Below are positions 8,641-18,040 of a stretch of DNA of 64,000 nucleotides, one piece after another (positions within the stretch are counted from its first letter, which is position 1; the number at the start of each line of letters is the position of its first letter). The stretch comes from Nocardia salmonicida NBRC 13393 (GTDB lineage Bacteria; Actinomycetota; Actinomycetes; Mycobacteriales; Mycobacteriaceae), in contig NZ_BDBR01000045.1 in the NCBI RefSeq assembly GCF_001613085.1, positions 18,368 through 82,367 on the forward strand, given 5' to 3'. The position numbers and the translations under genes were made by a program. The notes under the pieces were generated by a model. That model made no database searches. It saw nothing but the letters and a program-made list of their open reading frames with translations, and had not been told where the DNA came from.

Positions 8641-9726
8641 ATGGGGTATGACAGAACCGTGCCCCGGTGGCTCCTGCATGTCGATCTCGACCAATTCCAG
8701 GCGGCGGTGGAATTCCGGCGTCGCCCTGAGTTGCGCGGTCAGCCCGTCATCGTCGGTGGTGAGGGCGATCCAGATCAGCCCCGCAAGGTCGTGACCTGCG
8801 CTTCCTATTCCGCAAGGGCCTTCGGCGTGCGTGCTGGGATGGCGCTGAAGATGGCGCAACGCAAGTGCCCCGAGGGCGTTTTCCTGCCGGTCGACATGGC
8901 CGCCTACGAGGTGGCCTCCGAGGAGATCATGGCGACACTCGGCCAGGTGGCCGGTGCCGTCGAGGTCTGGGGCATGGACGAAGCCTTCGTCGCCACCGAT
9001 GCCGATCCATGGCAGCTCGCCGCCGAAATCCGCACCGCCATCATCGAACTCGGACTCACCTGCGCGGTCGGCATCGGCGACAACAAGCTCACCGCGAAAC
9101 TCGCCACCGGCTTCGCCAAATCCACCGGCAAGACCTCCGCCGAACCCGAACACGACGAGGGCGCCGCTGCGGGCATCTTCGAACTGACCGCCGCCAACTG
9201 GACCGAACTCATGGGCCACCGCCCCACCGACGCACTCTGGGGCGTCGGCGCCCGCATGGCCAAACGCATGGCCGACCTCGACATCACCACGGTCGCCGAC
9301 CTCATGTCCGCCGACCGCGCCCGCCTGGCCGCCGAATTCGGCCCGAGCACCGGCCCCTACCTCTGGGTCCTCGGCCACGGCAAGGGCGACACCGAACTCT
9401 CGACGACCCCACGAATCCCGGTAGGCCGCAGCAAGTCCGAAACCTTCCCCCACGACCTCACCGAACCCGAGGAAATCCACCGCGAGGTAGCCCGCCTGGC
9501 CACCGAAGTCGCCGAGGAAATGCGCGAACACCACCGAACGAGCACCCGAGTCTCGGTCACCGTCCGCACCAAAACCTTCTACACCCGCAGCAAACAACAA
9601 AAACTCCCCACCCCCACCGACGACATCCCCACCATCGTCGACACCGCCCTCGCCATAATCGCCCGCTTCGACCTGGACCGCCCCGTCCGCCTCCTCGGCG
9701 TCCGCCTGGAACTACTTCCACCCTGA
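8641..9726 (+). CDS. dinB: Y-family DNA polymerase IV, DinB2-like, 361 aa
   Basis: Translesion polymerase. The palm contains LHVDLDQFQAAVE at residues 12-24, VVTCASYSARAFGVRAGM, and the catalytic WGMDEAF acidic pair; HhH and little-finger domains follow. The protein ends LLGVRLELLPP right after the little finger, with no C-terminal beta-clamp motif, as in mycobacterial DinB2 rather than DinB1. The position equivalent to the steric gate (Tyr12 of Dpo4, Leu in mycobacterial DinB2) is Gln20. ATG 8641 and an in-frame GTG at 8659 are both plausible starts; neither has a strong ribosome-binding site. Confidence 0.93.
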   Translation: MGYDRTVPRWLLHVDLDQFQAAVEFRRRPELRGQPVIVGGEGDPDQPRKVVTCASYSARAFGVRAGMALKMAQRKCPEGVFLPVDMAAYEVASEEIMATLGQVAGAVEVWGMDEAFVATDADPWQLAAEIRTAIIELGLTCAVGIGDNKLTAKLATGFAKSTGKTSAEPEHDEGAAAGIFELTAANWTELMGHRPTDALWGVGARMAKRMADLDITTVADLMSADRARLAAEFGPSTGPYLWVLGHGKGDTELSTTPRIPVGRSKSETFPHDLTEPEEIHREVARLATEVAEEMREHHRTSTRVSVTVRTKTFYTRSKQQKLPTPTDDIPTIVDTALAIIARFDLDRPVRLLGVRLELLPP

Positions 9727-9777
9727 CCTCGGTCACGGGCCCTCCATATCGGGGCTGCGAACTCGTATGCTCGGGCG

Positions 9778-10773
9778 ATGGAGTTCTCAGCGATGGTTGC
9801 CCGTGAATCCGACGGTGGGATCGTGCTCGCCCGCGAAACGGTGGGGGACGACTTCCTCGGCGTCGGCGACGTGACGATCAAGGTCCATTACTCGAGCGCG
9901 AATTACAAGGATCTGCTGGCGATCACGCCGCGCGGCGGGGTGGTTCGCAACTATCCGATCGTGCCGGGCATCGACCTCACCGGCGAGGTGGTCTCCTCGG
10001 ACACCGATGACTTCGCCCCCGGCGATCAGGTGATCGCGCATGGCTACGAACTGGGCGTTTCCCGCAACGGCGGCTTCGCCGAATACACCAGGGTGCCTGC
10101 CGAGTGGGTGGTGAAGCTCGATGGCCTCGACACCCGTGACGCCGCCACCATCGGCACCGCGGGCTTCACCGCCGCCATGAGCGTGCAGGCCCTGCTCGAC
10201 CACGGACTCACTCCCGACGACGGCGCCGTCCTGGTCACCGGCGCGACCGGCGGTGTAGGCACCGTCGCCATCGACATCCTCTCCGGCCTCGGCTTCGAGG
10301 TCATCGCCTCCACCGGCAAGACCGACGCGAGCGACCTGCTCGCCGAACTCGGCGCCAACGAGGTGATCGGCCGACTCCCCCTCGACCCCGACGCCAAGCC
10401 GCGCCCGCTCAACAAGGCCAACTGGGCGTCGGCGGTCGACAGCGTCGGCGGCGCCTCGCTCGCCCACGTTCTCAGCGCCATCGGCTACGGCGGCGCGGTC
10501 GCGGCGAGCGGTCTCACCGGCGGCGCCGAACTTCCCACCACCGTGCTCCCCTTCATCCTGCGCGGTGTCAGCCTGCTCGGCATCGACTCGGTCCAGTTGC
10601 CGATCGAGAAGCGCCGCGCCCTGTGGGCCGCGCTGGGCAAACAGCTTCGCCCGCAGCACCTTTCGACGATCGAGTCCTTCACTCCGATCACCGGAGTGGG
10701 TACCGTCCTGCAGTCGATCAAGGACGGTACCCACTCCGGCCGCACCGTGATCGGCGTAGCCAACGAGTTCTGA
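9778..10773 (+). CDS. AcuI/YhdH-type NADPH-dependent acryloyl-CoA reductase or quinone oxidoreductase, 331 aa
   Basis: Zinc-independent medium-chain dehydrogenase/reductase. The N-terminal GroES-like domain holds SSANYKDLLAIT and YPIVPGIDLTGEV. The Rossmann domain holds VLVTGATGGVGTVAI at about residues 150-164. SANYKD, and PGIDLTG in place of the zinc ligands, are features of the YhdH/AcuI branch. That branch reduces acryloyl-CoA or similar electrophilic enoyl compounds with NADPH. The gene starts 51 bp after dinB and may be co-transcribed with it. Its 3' end contains a perfect 19-bp inverted repeat that may double as a terminator. Confidence 0.9.
   Translation: MEFSAMVARESDGGIVLARETVGDDFLGVGDVTIKVHYSSANYKDLLAITPRGGVVRNYPIVPGIDLTGEVVSSDTDDFAPGDQVIAHGYELGVSRNGGFAEYTRVPAEWVVKLDGLDTRDAATIGTAGFTAAMSVQALLDHGLTPDDGAVLVTGATGGVGTVAIDILSGLGFEVIASTGKTDASDLLAELGANEVIGRLPLDPDAKPRPLNKANWASAVDSVGGASLAHVLSAIGYGGAVAASGLTGGAELPTTVLPFILRGVSLLGIDSVQLPIEKRRALWAALGKQLRPQHLSTIESFTPITGVGTVLQSIKDGTHSGRTVIGVANEF
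10691..10739. repeat. Perfect 19-bp inverted repeat inside the 3' end of the AcuI-type gene
   Basis: Arms at 10691-10709 and 10721-10739 are exact reverse complements with an 11-base loop. The repeat encodes TGVGTVLQSIKDGTHSG, so it is fully within coding sequence. The convergent ABC gene ends only 21 bp after the AcuI-type stop, leaving no room for another terminator, so this hairpin may terminate or stall transcripts coming from the ABC side or protect both 3' ends. Confidence 0.85.
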
Positions 10774-10794
10774 GATTTCGGACCAGCCGCGCGC

Positions 10795-12678
10795 TCAGAC
10801 GACGGCCGGGGCCACCGGGTCGTCGGCGAACTGGGTTCGGTAGAGCTCGGCGTAGCGGCCGTCGGCGTTGAGCAGGGTGGCGTGGGTGCCTCGTTCGACG
10901 ATGCGGCCGTCTTCGAGGACCAGGATCTGGTCGGCGGCGCGGATCGTGGAGAGACGGTGCGCGATGACCAGGGCGGTGCGGCCGATCAGGGCCTCGGTGA
11001 GAGCCTCCTGAACGGCTGCTTCGGAGGTGGAGTCGAGGGAGGCGGTCGCCTCGTCGAGGATCACCACCCGTGGTTGCTTGAGGAGCAGGCGGGCGATGGT
11101 GAGGCGTTGGCGTTCGCCGCCGGAGAGGCGGTAGCCACGCTCGCCGACCACGGTGTCCAGACCGTCGGACAGTGAGTCGACCAGGTCGCGCAGGCGGGCG
11201 CGATCGAGGGCGTCCCACAGCTGTTCCTCGGTGGCTTCCGGCCGGGCGAGTAGGAGGTTCGCGCGGATGGTGTCGTGGAAGAGGTGGCCGTCCTGGGTGA
11301 CCAGGCCGACGGTGCGCTGGATGGATTCGGTGGTCAGATCGCGCACGTCGGAGCCGTTGAGCCGGACCGCGCCGGAGTCGACATCGTAGAGACGTGAAAC
11401 CAGCTGGGCGATCGTGGATTTGCCCGCGCCGGAGGAGCCGACCAAGGCGATGAGCTGGCCGGGTTCGGCGCGCAGCGACACCTCGTGCAGCACCTCGACG
11501 CCGCCACGGCTGTCCAAGGTCGCGACGTCTTCCAGTGAAGCGAGCGAGACCTTGTCGGCCGACGGGTAACCGAAGTTCACCGCGTCCAGTTCCACCGCGA
11601 CCGGGCCGTCGGGCACCGGGGTGGCGTGCGGGGCGTCCTCGATCAGCGGCTTCAGATCGAGCACCTCGAAGACGCGCTCGAAACTCACCAGCGCCGACAT
11701 GATCTCCAGGCGAGCGCTGGCCAGCGCGGTGAGCGGGGTGTAGAGGCGGGTGAGCAGCAGCGAGAGTGCGACGACCGAGCCCGCGTCGAGGCTGCCCGTC
11801 AGCGCGTACCAGCCGCCGAGGCCGTAGACCAGGGCGAGCGCGAGCGCGGAGACCAGCGTGAGCGAGGTGACGAAGGTGGTCTGCAGCATGGCGGTGCGCA
11901 CACCGATGTCGCGCACCCGGGTGGCGCGCTCCGCGAACTCCGACGACTCCTGGTTCGGCCTGCCGAACAGCTTCACCAGGGTGGCGCCGGGTGCGGAGAA
12001 ACGCTCGGTCATCTGGGTGCTCATGGCGGCGTTGAGCTGGGCGGCTTCACGCTGCATGCCGGCGAGCTTGTCGCCGGCGCGCCGGGCCGGGATGACGAAG
12101 ACGGGCAGCAGCACGAGCGCGAGCAGGGTGATCTGCCAGGAGATGCTGAGCATGACGGCGAGGGTGAGCACCAGGGTGACCAGGTTGGTGACGACGCCGG
12201 AGAGGGTGTCACTGAAGGCCCGCTGCGCGCCGATCACATCGCTGTTCAGCCGGCTCACCAGCGCGCCGGTACGGGTCCGGGTGAAGAACGCGACCGGCAT
12301 CTTCTGCACGTGATCGAACACCGCGGTACGCAGATCCAGGATCAGACCCTCGCCGATCCGGGCCGACAGCCAGCGGATAGCGATACCGAGCCCAGCGTCG
12401 AGGATCGCCAACCCCGCGATAGCGAGCGCCAGCAGCACCACCGTTCGTGGCGCCGAACCGTCGACGATCCCGTTGACAACGTGGCCCGCCAGCACCGGGG
12501 TAGCCACCCCGAGCACCGCGGCCACCACGCTGAGCAGCAGGAACCCGCCGATCCGCCGCCGATGATGCTCAGCGAACCGCACGATCCGCCGCGCCGTCAC
12601 CATGCTGAACGGGCGCTTTTCCTCCGGCGCGTTCACGCGTCGGTACATCTGGCTGTAGGCCACTGATTCGATACTCAC
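10795..12678 (-). CDS. ABC transporter, fused permease and ATPase (exporter type), 627 aa
   Basis: The N-terminal 300 residues hold a six-helix type-1 exporter domain (MSISWQITLLALVLLPVFVIP, VVALSLLLTRLYTPL). The C-terminal nucleotide-binding domain has Walker A GSSGAGKS, signature LSGGERQ, Walker B RVVILDEATASLDS and the switch His in IAHRLSTI. It would act as a homodimer or with a partner half-transporter; no partner is adjacent. GTG at 12678 sits seven bases after GAGGAG; a GTG at 12684 is too close to that site. The substrate is unknown, with lipid or drug export usual for the class. Confidence 0.93.
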   Translation of the reverse strand: MSIESVAYSQMYRRVNAPEEKRPFSMVTARRIVRFAEHHRRRIGGFLLLSVVAAVLGVATPVLAGHVVNGIVDGSAPRTVVLLALAIAGLAILDAGLGIAIRWLSARIGEGLILDLRTAVFDHVQKMPVAFFTRTRTGALVSRLNSDVIGAQRAFSDTLSGVVTNLVTLVLTLAVMLSISWQITLLALVLLPVFVIPARRAGDKLAGMQREAAQLNAAMSTQMTERFSAPGATLVKLFGRPNQESSEFAERATRVRDIGVRTAMLQTTFVTSLTLVSALALALVYGLGGWYALTGSLDAGSVVALSLLLTRLYTPLTALASARLEIMSALVSFERVFEVLDLKPLIEDAPHATPVPDGPVAVELDAVNFGYPSADKVSLASLEDVATLDSRGGVEVLHEVSLRAEPGQLIALVGSSGAGKSTIAQLVSRLYDVDSGAVRLNGSDVRDLTTESIQRTVGLVTQDGHLFHDTIRANLLLARPEATEEQLWDALDRARLRDLVDSLSDGLDTVVGERGYRLSGGERQRLTIARLLLKQPRVVILDEATASLDSTSEAAVQEALTEALIGRTALVIAHRLSTIRAADQILVLEDGRIVERGTHATLLNADGRYAELYRTQFADDPVAPAVV

Positions 12679-12893
12679 TGCCACTCTCCTCGAGGCTCCC
12701 CACCCATTGAACTCCTGCCCTCTGACACTAAAACCTCAACAAAGGTTGACAGCAAATACTTTCCGTCGGCGCCGGATTGCGCGCAGAGCGAAACCGGCCC
12801 CCGAATCGCCCCTCGGCCATTTGGAACCGGCCCGTCACGCCCCCGACGGCCGAGCACGGAACCACAGCCCGGCGAGCCGAATAGGCTGGTCGG

Positions 12894-15710
12894 GTGGACG
12901 ACGACCGGAGCGCGGAAATGCTGGCCGATGCCCTGCGCACGCGGGTCGACTGCACGGTCGACGCGTCGGTGCGCAGGCGCGTCGAGTATTCGTCCGACGC
13001 CTCGAACTACCGCGTCCGCCCGGTCATGGTGGTGTTCGCGCGCGCCGAGGACGACGTCGCCGCCGCGGTGGACTTCGCGCGCGAGAACGGGCTCTCGATT
13101 ACCGCTCGCGGCGCGGGCACCTCGGTCGCGGGCAATGCCATCGGACCCGGCATCGTGCTGGATTTCAGCAGGCACATGAACGCGGTGCGCGCGGTCGACG
13201 TCGAGGCGCGAACGGCGAGAGTGCAGCCGGGGGTGGTGCTGTCGGATCTGCAACGACGGCTGCGGCAGCACGGGTTGCGGTTCGGGCCGGATCCGTCGAC
13301 GCAGGACCGCTGCACGCTCGGCGGAATGATCGGCAACAATGCCTGCGGACCGCACGCGCTGGCCTGGGGGCGCACCTCCGATACCGTGCATGAGCTGCGC
13401 ATTCTCGATGGCACGGGGGCGCGAAGAACGCTAGGCGGGGACTTGACGGCGGTGCCGGGCTTGGCGAAGTTCACCACCGCGAACCTGGCTGTGCTGCGCA
13501 CCGAACTGGGACGGTTCGATCGTCAGGCATCCGGCTACGGTCTGGAACATCTGCTGCCGGAACGTGGTTCGTCGGCGGCGAAGGCGTTCGTCGGCTCCGA
13601 AGGAACCTGTGGACTACTCCTGGAAGCGGAGGTCGCACTCACGCCGGTGCCCGCCGCGACCGTGCTCACCGTGCTCGGCTATCCCGATATCGCCTCGGCC
13701 GCGGACGATATCGCCGCGGTGACCGGATGCGCGCCGATCGCGGTGGAGGGTATCGATGCCGGACTCGTCGATGTGGTCCGCGCGCATCGGGGGACGGTGC
13801 CCGAGTTGCCGCGAGGTCGCGGCTGGCTGTTCGTCGAAACCGCGGGAGCGAGCGCGGCGGAGGCCTTGGCTACGGCCCAGCGACTGTGCGCGGTGAGCAA
13901 TGCCGACGACCACCGGATCGTCACCGATCCCGCTGCCACAGCGGCACTCTGGCGTATCCGTGCCGACGGGGCCGGTCTGGCCGGGAGAACTCCCGAGGGG
14001 AATCCGGCGTGGCCCGGTTGGGAGGATGCCGCTGTCCCGCCGGAGAATCTAGGCGCATACCTGCGCGAATTCGCCACGCTCACCGCCGAATACGACGTGA
14101 GCGGCCTGCTATATGGACATATCGGCGACGGCTGCATCCACGTCCGCCTCGACTTCCCGATCGCCGACGCCCCCCGCCGATTCCGGACCTTCCTCTTCGA
14201 CGCCGCCGAACTCGTGGTGCGACACGGCGGATCGCTGTCGGGCGAACACGGCGACGGCCGCGCCAGATCCGAACTGCTGGAAGTCATGTACTCACCGGTC
14301 GCCCGCGCGGCCTTCGCGGGCTTCAAGTCCCTGTTCGACCCCGACGACATCCTCAACCCCGGTGTCCTCGTCGCCCCGAAACCCGTCGACGCCGACCTGC
14401 GAGTAGTCGCGCTCACGCCGGTTCCAGCACTCGGCTTCGCCCTGTCCACAGACTCCGGCGATCTATCCACAGCTGTGCACAGATGTGTAGGAATCGGCAA
14501 GTGCCGCGCGGACACCGGAGGTTCCGGCGGCTTCATGTGCCCCTCGTATCTGGCCACCGCTGACGAGAAGGACACCACGCGGGCGCGGGCCAGAGTGCTC
14601 CAGGAAGTGGTCCGCGGCGAACTCGACTGGCGCGCACCGGCAGTCGAAGAGTCCCTCGACCTCTGCCTGTCCTGTAAGGCCTGTGCCTCCGACTGCCCCG
14701 CGGGCGTCGACATGGCCACCTACAAATCCGAGGCACTGTATCGCCGCTACCGAGGACGCCTACGCCCCCTGGATCACTATGTCCTCGGCCGACTCCCCCG
14801 CTGGCTCGCCATCGCCCAGCACTTCCCACGCTTCGCCAATGCTGTCGCCGCCCTCCCCCGCCTCCGTCGTGCGGGCATGCGACTGGCCGGCATCGATCCC
14901 CGGCGAGAAGCGCCACGACTCGCCCCGAAGTCATTGCGGCGCCGCTGGTCCGACGACAAGGAACGCGCCGGTGCCGACGAATCGGCGGCTACCGAAGTCA
15001 TGCTGTGGATCGACACCTTCACCGACAGTTTCGACCCCGAGAACGCGATAGCCGCCAGACAACTGATCGAACAACTCGGCTACCGCGTCCGCATCCCCGA
15101 AGCGCGCGTGTGCTGCGGCCTCACCTGGATCAGCACCGGCCAACTCGACGGCGCCCGCACCCGATTGCGCGCCACCCTCGACGCACTGGCCGATCACGCG
15201 GCGGCGGGTGGCCTGATCATCGGCCTCGAACCCTCCTGCACCGCGACCCTGCGTGCCGACCTCCCCGAACTACTCCCCGACGATCCACGAGCGAAACAGG
15301 TCGCCGCCGCCGTCCGAACCCTTGCCGAATTCCTCCTCGCGCACCCCGCCTGGCAACCACCCCGGCGGCCGCGGGACACCGTCGTGGTCCAACCGCACTG
15401 TCACCAGCACGCCGTCGGCGGCTTCGACGCCGAACGCCGAATCCTGGCCGCGATGGGCGTCACCGTCCAGGAACTGGCCGGGTGCTGCGGCCTGGCGGGC
15501 AACTTCGGCATGCAGAACGGCCACTACGACGTCTCGGTGGCGGTCGCCGAGAACACTCTGCTCCCGGCGCTGAGAAACGCGCCACCGAACGCCGTCTTCC
15601 TGGCCGACGGCTTCTCGTGCCGAACCCAAGCCGACCAACTCGCGCACACCCCCGGCCTGCATCTGGCCAGGTACCTGCTCGATTGCTCGACCGGACCGGC
15701 TATCGGTTGA
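12894..15710 (+). CDS. FAD-binding and Fe-S-binding oxidoreductase, D-lactate/glycolate/2-hydroxyglutarate dehydrogenase type, 938 aa
   Basis: Single-chain fusion of a PCMH flavin domain and a GlpC-like Fe-S domain. The flavin part includes ITARGAGTSVAGNAIGPG (about 63-80), PDPSTQDRCTLGGMIGNNACG and, later, YGHIGDGCIHVRLDFP and GSLSGEHGDG, which bind FAD and the carboxylate substrate. Two ferredoxin-type clusters follow, the second CLSCKACASDC at 591-601. Cys-Cys-Gly motifs VCCGL and GCCGLAGNFG form the C-terminal CCG domain. Such enzymes oxidise D-2-hydroxyacids and pass electrons to the respiratory chain; the exact substrate is not decidable. The GTG start at 12894 defines the usual N-terminus. 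Confidence 0.93.
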   Translation: MDDDRSAEMLADALRTRVDCTVDASVRRRVEYSSDASNYRVRPVMVVFARAEDDVAAAVDFARENGLSITARGAGTSVAGNAIGPGIVLDFSRHMNAVRAVDVEARTARVQPGVVLSDLQRRLRQHGLRFGPDPSTQDRCTLGGMIGNNACGPHALAWGRTSDTVHELRILDGTGARRTLGGDLTAVPGLAKFTTANLAVLRTELGRFDRQASGYGLEHLLPERGSSAAKAFVGSEGTCGLLLEAEVALTPVPAATVLTVLGYPDIASAADDIAAVTGCAPIAVEGIDAGLVDVVRAHRGTVPELPRGRGWLFVETAGASAAEALATAQRLCAVSNADDHRIVTDPAATAALWRIRADGAGLAGRTPEGNPAWPGWEDAAVPPENLGAYLREFATLTAEYDVSGLLYGHIGDGCIHVRLDFPIADAPRRFRTFLFDAAELVVRHGGSLSGEHGDGRARSELLEVMYSPVARAAFAGFKSLFDPDDILNPGVLVAPKPVDADLRVVALTPVPALGFALSTDSGDLSTAVHRCVGIGKCRADTGGSGGFMCPSYLATADEKDTTRARARVLQEVVRGELDWRAPAVEESLDLCLSCKACASDCPAGVDMATYKSEALYRRYRGRLRPLDHYVLGRLPRWLAIAQHFPRFANAVAALPRLRRAGMRLAGIDPRREAPRLAPKSLRRRWSDDKERAGADESAATEVMLWIDTFTDSFDPENAIAARQLIEQLGYRVRIPEARVCCGLTWISTGQLDGARTRLRATLDALADHAAAGGLIIGLEPSCTATLRADLPELLPDDPRAKQVAAAVRTLAEFLLAHPAWQPPRRPRDTVVVQPHCHQHAVGGFDAERRILAAMGVTVQELAGCCGLAGNFGMQNGHYDVSVAVAENTLLPALRNAPPNAVFLADGFSCRTQADQLAHTPGLHLARYLLDCSTGPAIG

Positions 15711-15737
15711 CCCCGATCACAGGCGCACAATGGTCGG

Positions 15738-16685
15738 ATGCGTGATCAGACCCTGGACCAGGACCTGGCTTCGGCCGGGCTGTCCAGGACCGTCCGGTCG
15801 AGCAGGCCCTTCGACGTCGGCATCACCGTGGCACCACTGCGCCGCGGGGGCGGCGACCCCTGTCACCACGTCGGCCCCGACGGCTCCCACTGGCACGCCT
15901 CACGACTGCCCACCGGTGTGGTGACCTACCGCCTGACCCAGGACGGCCGCGACGGCGCCACCGCCCGCGCCTGGGGCCCCGGCGCCGAGGAATTCCTGGC
16001 CGGCCTCGACCGCATGCTCTGCCTCGAGGAAGACCTCGACGACTTCACTCCGGAACATCCCAAGCTGGTGGAAGCCCATCGCACGGTCCCGGGCCTGCGC
16101 ATGCTGAAGACCGGCCTGGTGATGGAGTCGCTGATCCCGGCCGTCCTCGAACAGAAGGTGCACACGAAGTCCTCGTTCGCGGCGTGGCGCACCCTGGTTC
16201 GCGAGTTCGGGACGAAGGCACCCGGCCCCGCGCCGACCGGCCTGATGGTGGCGCCGGACGCCGAGACCTGGCGGCTGATCCCGTCGTGGAAATACCACCG
16301 GGCCAATGTCGGTCCGCAGCGCGCACAGACCATCGTTCGCGCCGCCAGAGTCGCCGACTCGATCGAACGCACCGCCACCCTCGACCCGGTCGAGGCCGCG
16401 CGACGTTTGCGCAGCCTGCCCGGCATCGGGGTATGGACGGTGGCCGAGACCGCGCAACGCGCCTTCGGCGATGCCGATGCCCTCTCGGTCGGTGACTACC
16501 ACCTCGCCGCCGTCGTCGGCTGGAGCTTGCTCGGCCACCCGATCGACGACGACGCGATGGTCGAATACCTGCGACCGCTACAACCGCATCGCTACCGCGC
16601 GGTGCGACTGCTGGGACTGAGCGGGCAGGCACGCAAACCGAAGTTCGGCCCGCGCGACCCGCTCACCGACCATCGCCACCACTGA
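15738..16685 (+). CDS. DNA-3-methyladenine glycosylase-like protein, HhH-GPD superfamily (AlkA-like), 315 aa
   Basis: The C-terminal half has the helix-hairpin-helix LRSLPGIGVWTVAETA (about 227-242) and the downstream catalytic aspartate in LSVGDYHLA (Asp253), the hallmark arrangement of HhH-GPD base-excision glycosylases. Preceding GLVMESLIPAVLEQKV matches the usual leading helix (AILGQQV-like). No Fe-S cysteine loop is present, so it groups with alkylated-base glycosylases rather than MutY/Nth. It begins 27 bp after the FAD/Fe-S oxidase. Which damaged base is removed is unknown. Confidence 0.88.
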   Translation: MRDQTLDQDLASAGLSRTVRSSRPFDVGITVAPLRRGGGDPCHHVGPDGSHWHASRLPTGVVTYRLTQDGRDGATARAWGPGAEEFLAGLDRMLCLEEDLDDFTPEHPKLVEAHRTVPGLRMLKTGLVMESLIPAVLEQKVHTKSSFAAWRTLVREFGTKAPGPAPTGLMVAPDAETWRLIPSWKYHRANVGPQRAQTIVRAARVADSIERTATLDPVEAARRLRSLPGIGVWTVAETAQRAFGDADALSVGDYHLAAVVGWSLLGHPIDDDAMVEYLRPLQPHRYRAVRLLGLSGQARKPKFGPRDPLTDHRHH

Positions 16686-16745
16686 GTTGGGCCTCTGCTG
16701 CGTTGGGTCAACACTGAGCCGGGCCACCCCTGATGTGGGCCACCA

Positions 16746-16952
16746 CTAGCGCGTAGCGCGCGCGTCCAGTACGCAGCGGCCGGCTTCGACGAGGGTATTG
16801 CGCGCCCGCCTGCGCACTCGGCACTCTTCGACAGTGCAGTCGAGGTGCAATTGCATTGCGGCATGGGCTTGTTCGGGCTCCATCGGACCCGGATCGGTGG
16901 AGCAACTCAGCAGTGCTGTGGCGACGCGCATGTTCACTTCGCTCAATTGCAT
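16746..16952 (-). CDS. Hypothetical small protein, 68 aa
   Basis: Short protein with three cysteines (SCSTD, DCTVEEC, GRCVLD) and an Arg-rich stretch CRVRRRARNTLVEAGRC. It is divergent from the XRE/DUF5753 gene, and codon positions show the strong third-position GC expected of a real gene. I do not recognise a family. The cysteine spacing does not make an obvious zinc site. Its position suggests regulation by, or partnership with, the XRE regulator, but this is only context. Confidence 0.55.
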   Translation of the reverse strand: MQLSEVNMRVATALLSCSTDPGPMEPEQAHAAMQLHLDCTVEECRVRRRARNTLVEAGRCVLDARATR

Positions 16953-17134
16953 GGCCCAAGCACAGCACGCAAATACCCGGCTAACGGTGAGTACACGCCC
17001 GATCGGCTAGATTTAGCACGAATTCCCAGCACAAGATCCAAGGGGGAGTGCAGGATTCCCCACAGTGGACGAATTCCACCGTCACCGCGGGGCTCGGAGC
17101 GGATGGCGGCGTGCGACACAGAAGGAGCGGGGCT

Positions 17135-18040
17135 GTGGCATCGAACGGAACAGACGGGCAGGCAGGTGTCTCCTCGACCCTGCCGCGTCGTCAACTCGGT
17201 CGCTACCTGCGCGACTGGCGCACCCAGGCCGGGCTCACCATCGCCGAGGCCGCCCGGCTGATGGAGTGGGGCGCCAGCACCCTGCAGCGACTGGAAAAGG
17301 GGCAGGCCGACCGCATCCGCACCATCGATGTCCACGAACTGTGCCGGATCTACGGCATTCCCGACCATCTCGCGAGCGGTCTCACCGGTCTCGCGCAGCA
17401 GGCCGCCGTGAAGAGTTGGTGGCACGCCTATGGGGATCTGATTCCCGAGAATTTCGATATCTATGTGGGTCTGGAGGCATCGGCGCACCGGTTGCGCGCC
17501 TATCAATCCGAACTGGTTCCCGGTCTGCTACAGACGGCGGAATACGCACGGGCACTGAATCATCTCGGCTTTCCCAAGGATTCGGTCGACGAGCTCGATC
17601 GCCGGGTCGCACTGCGGATGCAACGTCAGGCGTTGATCACCCGCAAGCATTCACCCGCCGAGATCGATGTGGTTCTGCACGAATCGGTATTGCGTACCAT
17701 CGTCGGTGATGCGAAGGTGATGGCTGCGCAGTTGCGACACCTCGCCGACGCGAGTTCCCGAAGTAATGTCGCATTGCGCATCCTGCCGTTTGCCGCCGGA
17801 GTTCCACTCGGAGTCTCGACCGGACCTTTCACGGTTCTCGAGTTCGGTACCGACAGCAAGGGGCAACCGGTCGAACCGCCGGTGGTGTACGCCGAAGGCT
17901 TTACCGGCGACCTCTACCTGGAACGACGCGCGGATGTTCGAAGGTACGACCGGGCTCACGAATGCCTCCAGCGCCATGCGCTGGATATCCCACCGAGTAG
18001 AGACTTGCTACGGCAGGTCGCGAAGGAGTATGTGGCATGA
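17135..18040 (+). CDS. XRE-family regulator with DUF5753 (Scr1-like antitoxin type), 301 aa
   Basis: The N-terminal HTH (LGRYLRDWRTQAGLTIAEAARLMEWGASTLQRLEKG) is at about residues 18-52. The C-terminal DUF5753 effector domain includes VGLEASAHRLRAYQSELVPGLLQTAEYARAL and LRILPFAAGVPLGVSTGPFTVLEF. GTG at 17135 follows AAGGAG; a longer in-frame ATG start at 17048 lacks one. The stop overlaps the first DUF397 gene by ATGA. In actinomycetes such XRE-DUF397 pairs behave as Scr1/Scr2-like or BldB/WhiJ-type regulatory modules, with the DUF397 protein binding the regulator. Confidence 0.92.
   Translation: MASNGTDGQAGVSSTLPRRQLGRYLRDWRTQAGLTIAEAARLMEWGASTLQRLEKGQADRIRTIDVHELCRIYGIPDHLASGLTGLAQQAAVKSWWHAYGDLIPENFDIYVGLEASAHRLRAYQSELVPGLLQTAEYARALNHLGFPKDSVDELDRRVALRMQRQALITRKHSPAEIDVVLHESVLRTIVGDAKVMAAQLRHLADASSRSNVALRILPFAAGVPLGVSTGPFTVLEFGTDSKGQPVEPPVVYAEGFTGDLYLERRADVRRYDRAHECLQRHALDIPPSRDLLRQVAKEYVA

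Noticed and set aside
16672..16745. Short degenerate direct repeats (CACTGAG/GGGCC-like) after the glycosylase gene
   Set aside because: Units are too diverged and irregular to call a repeat array.
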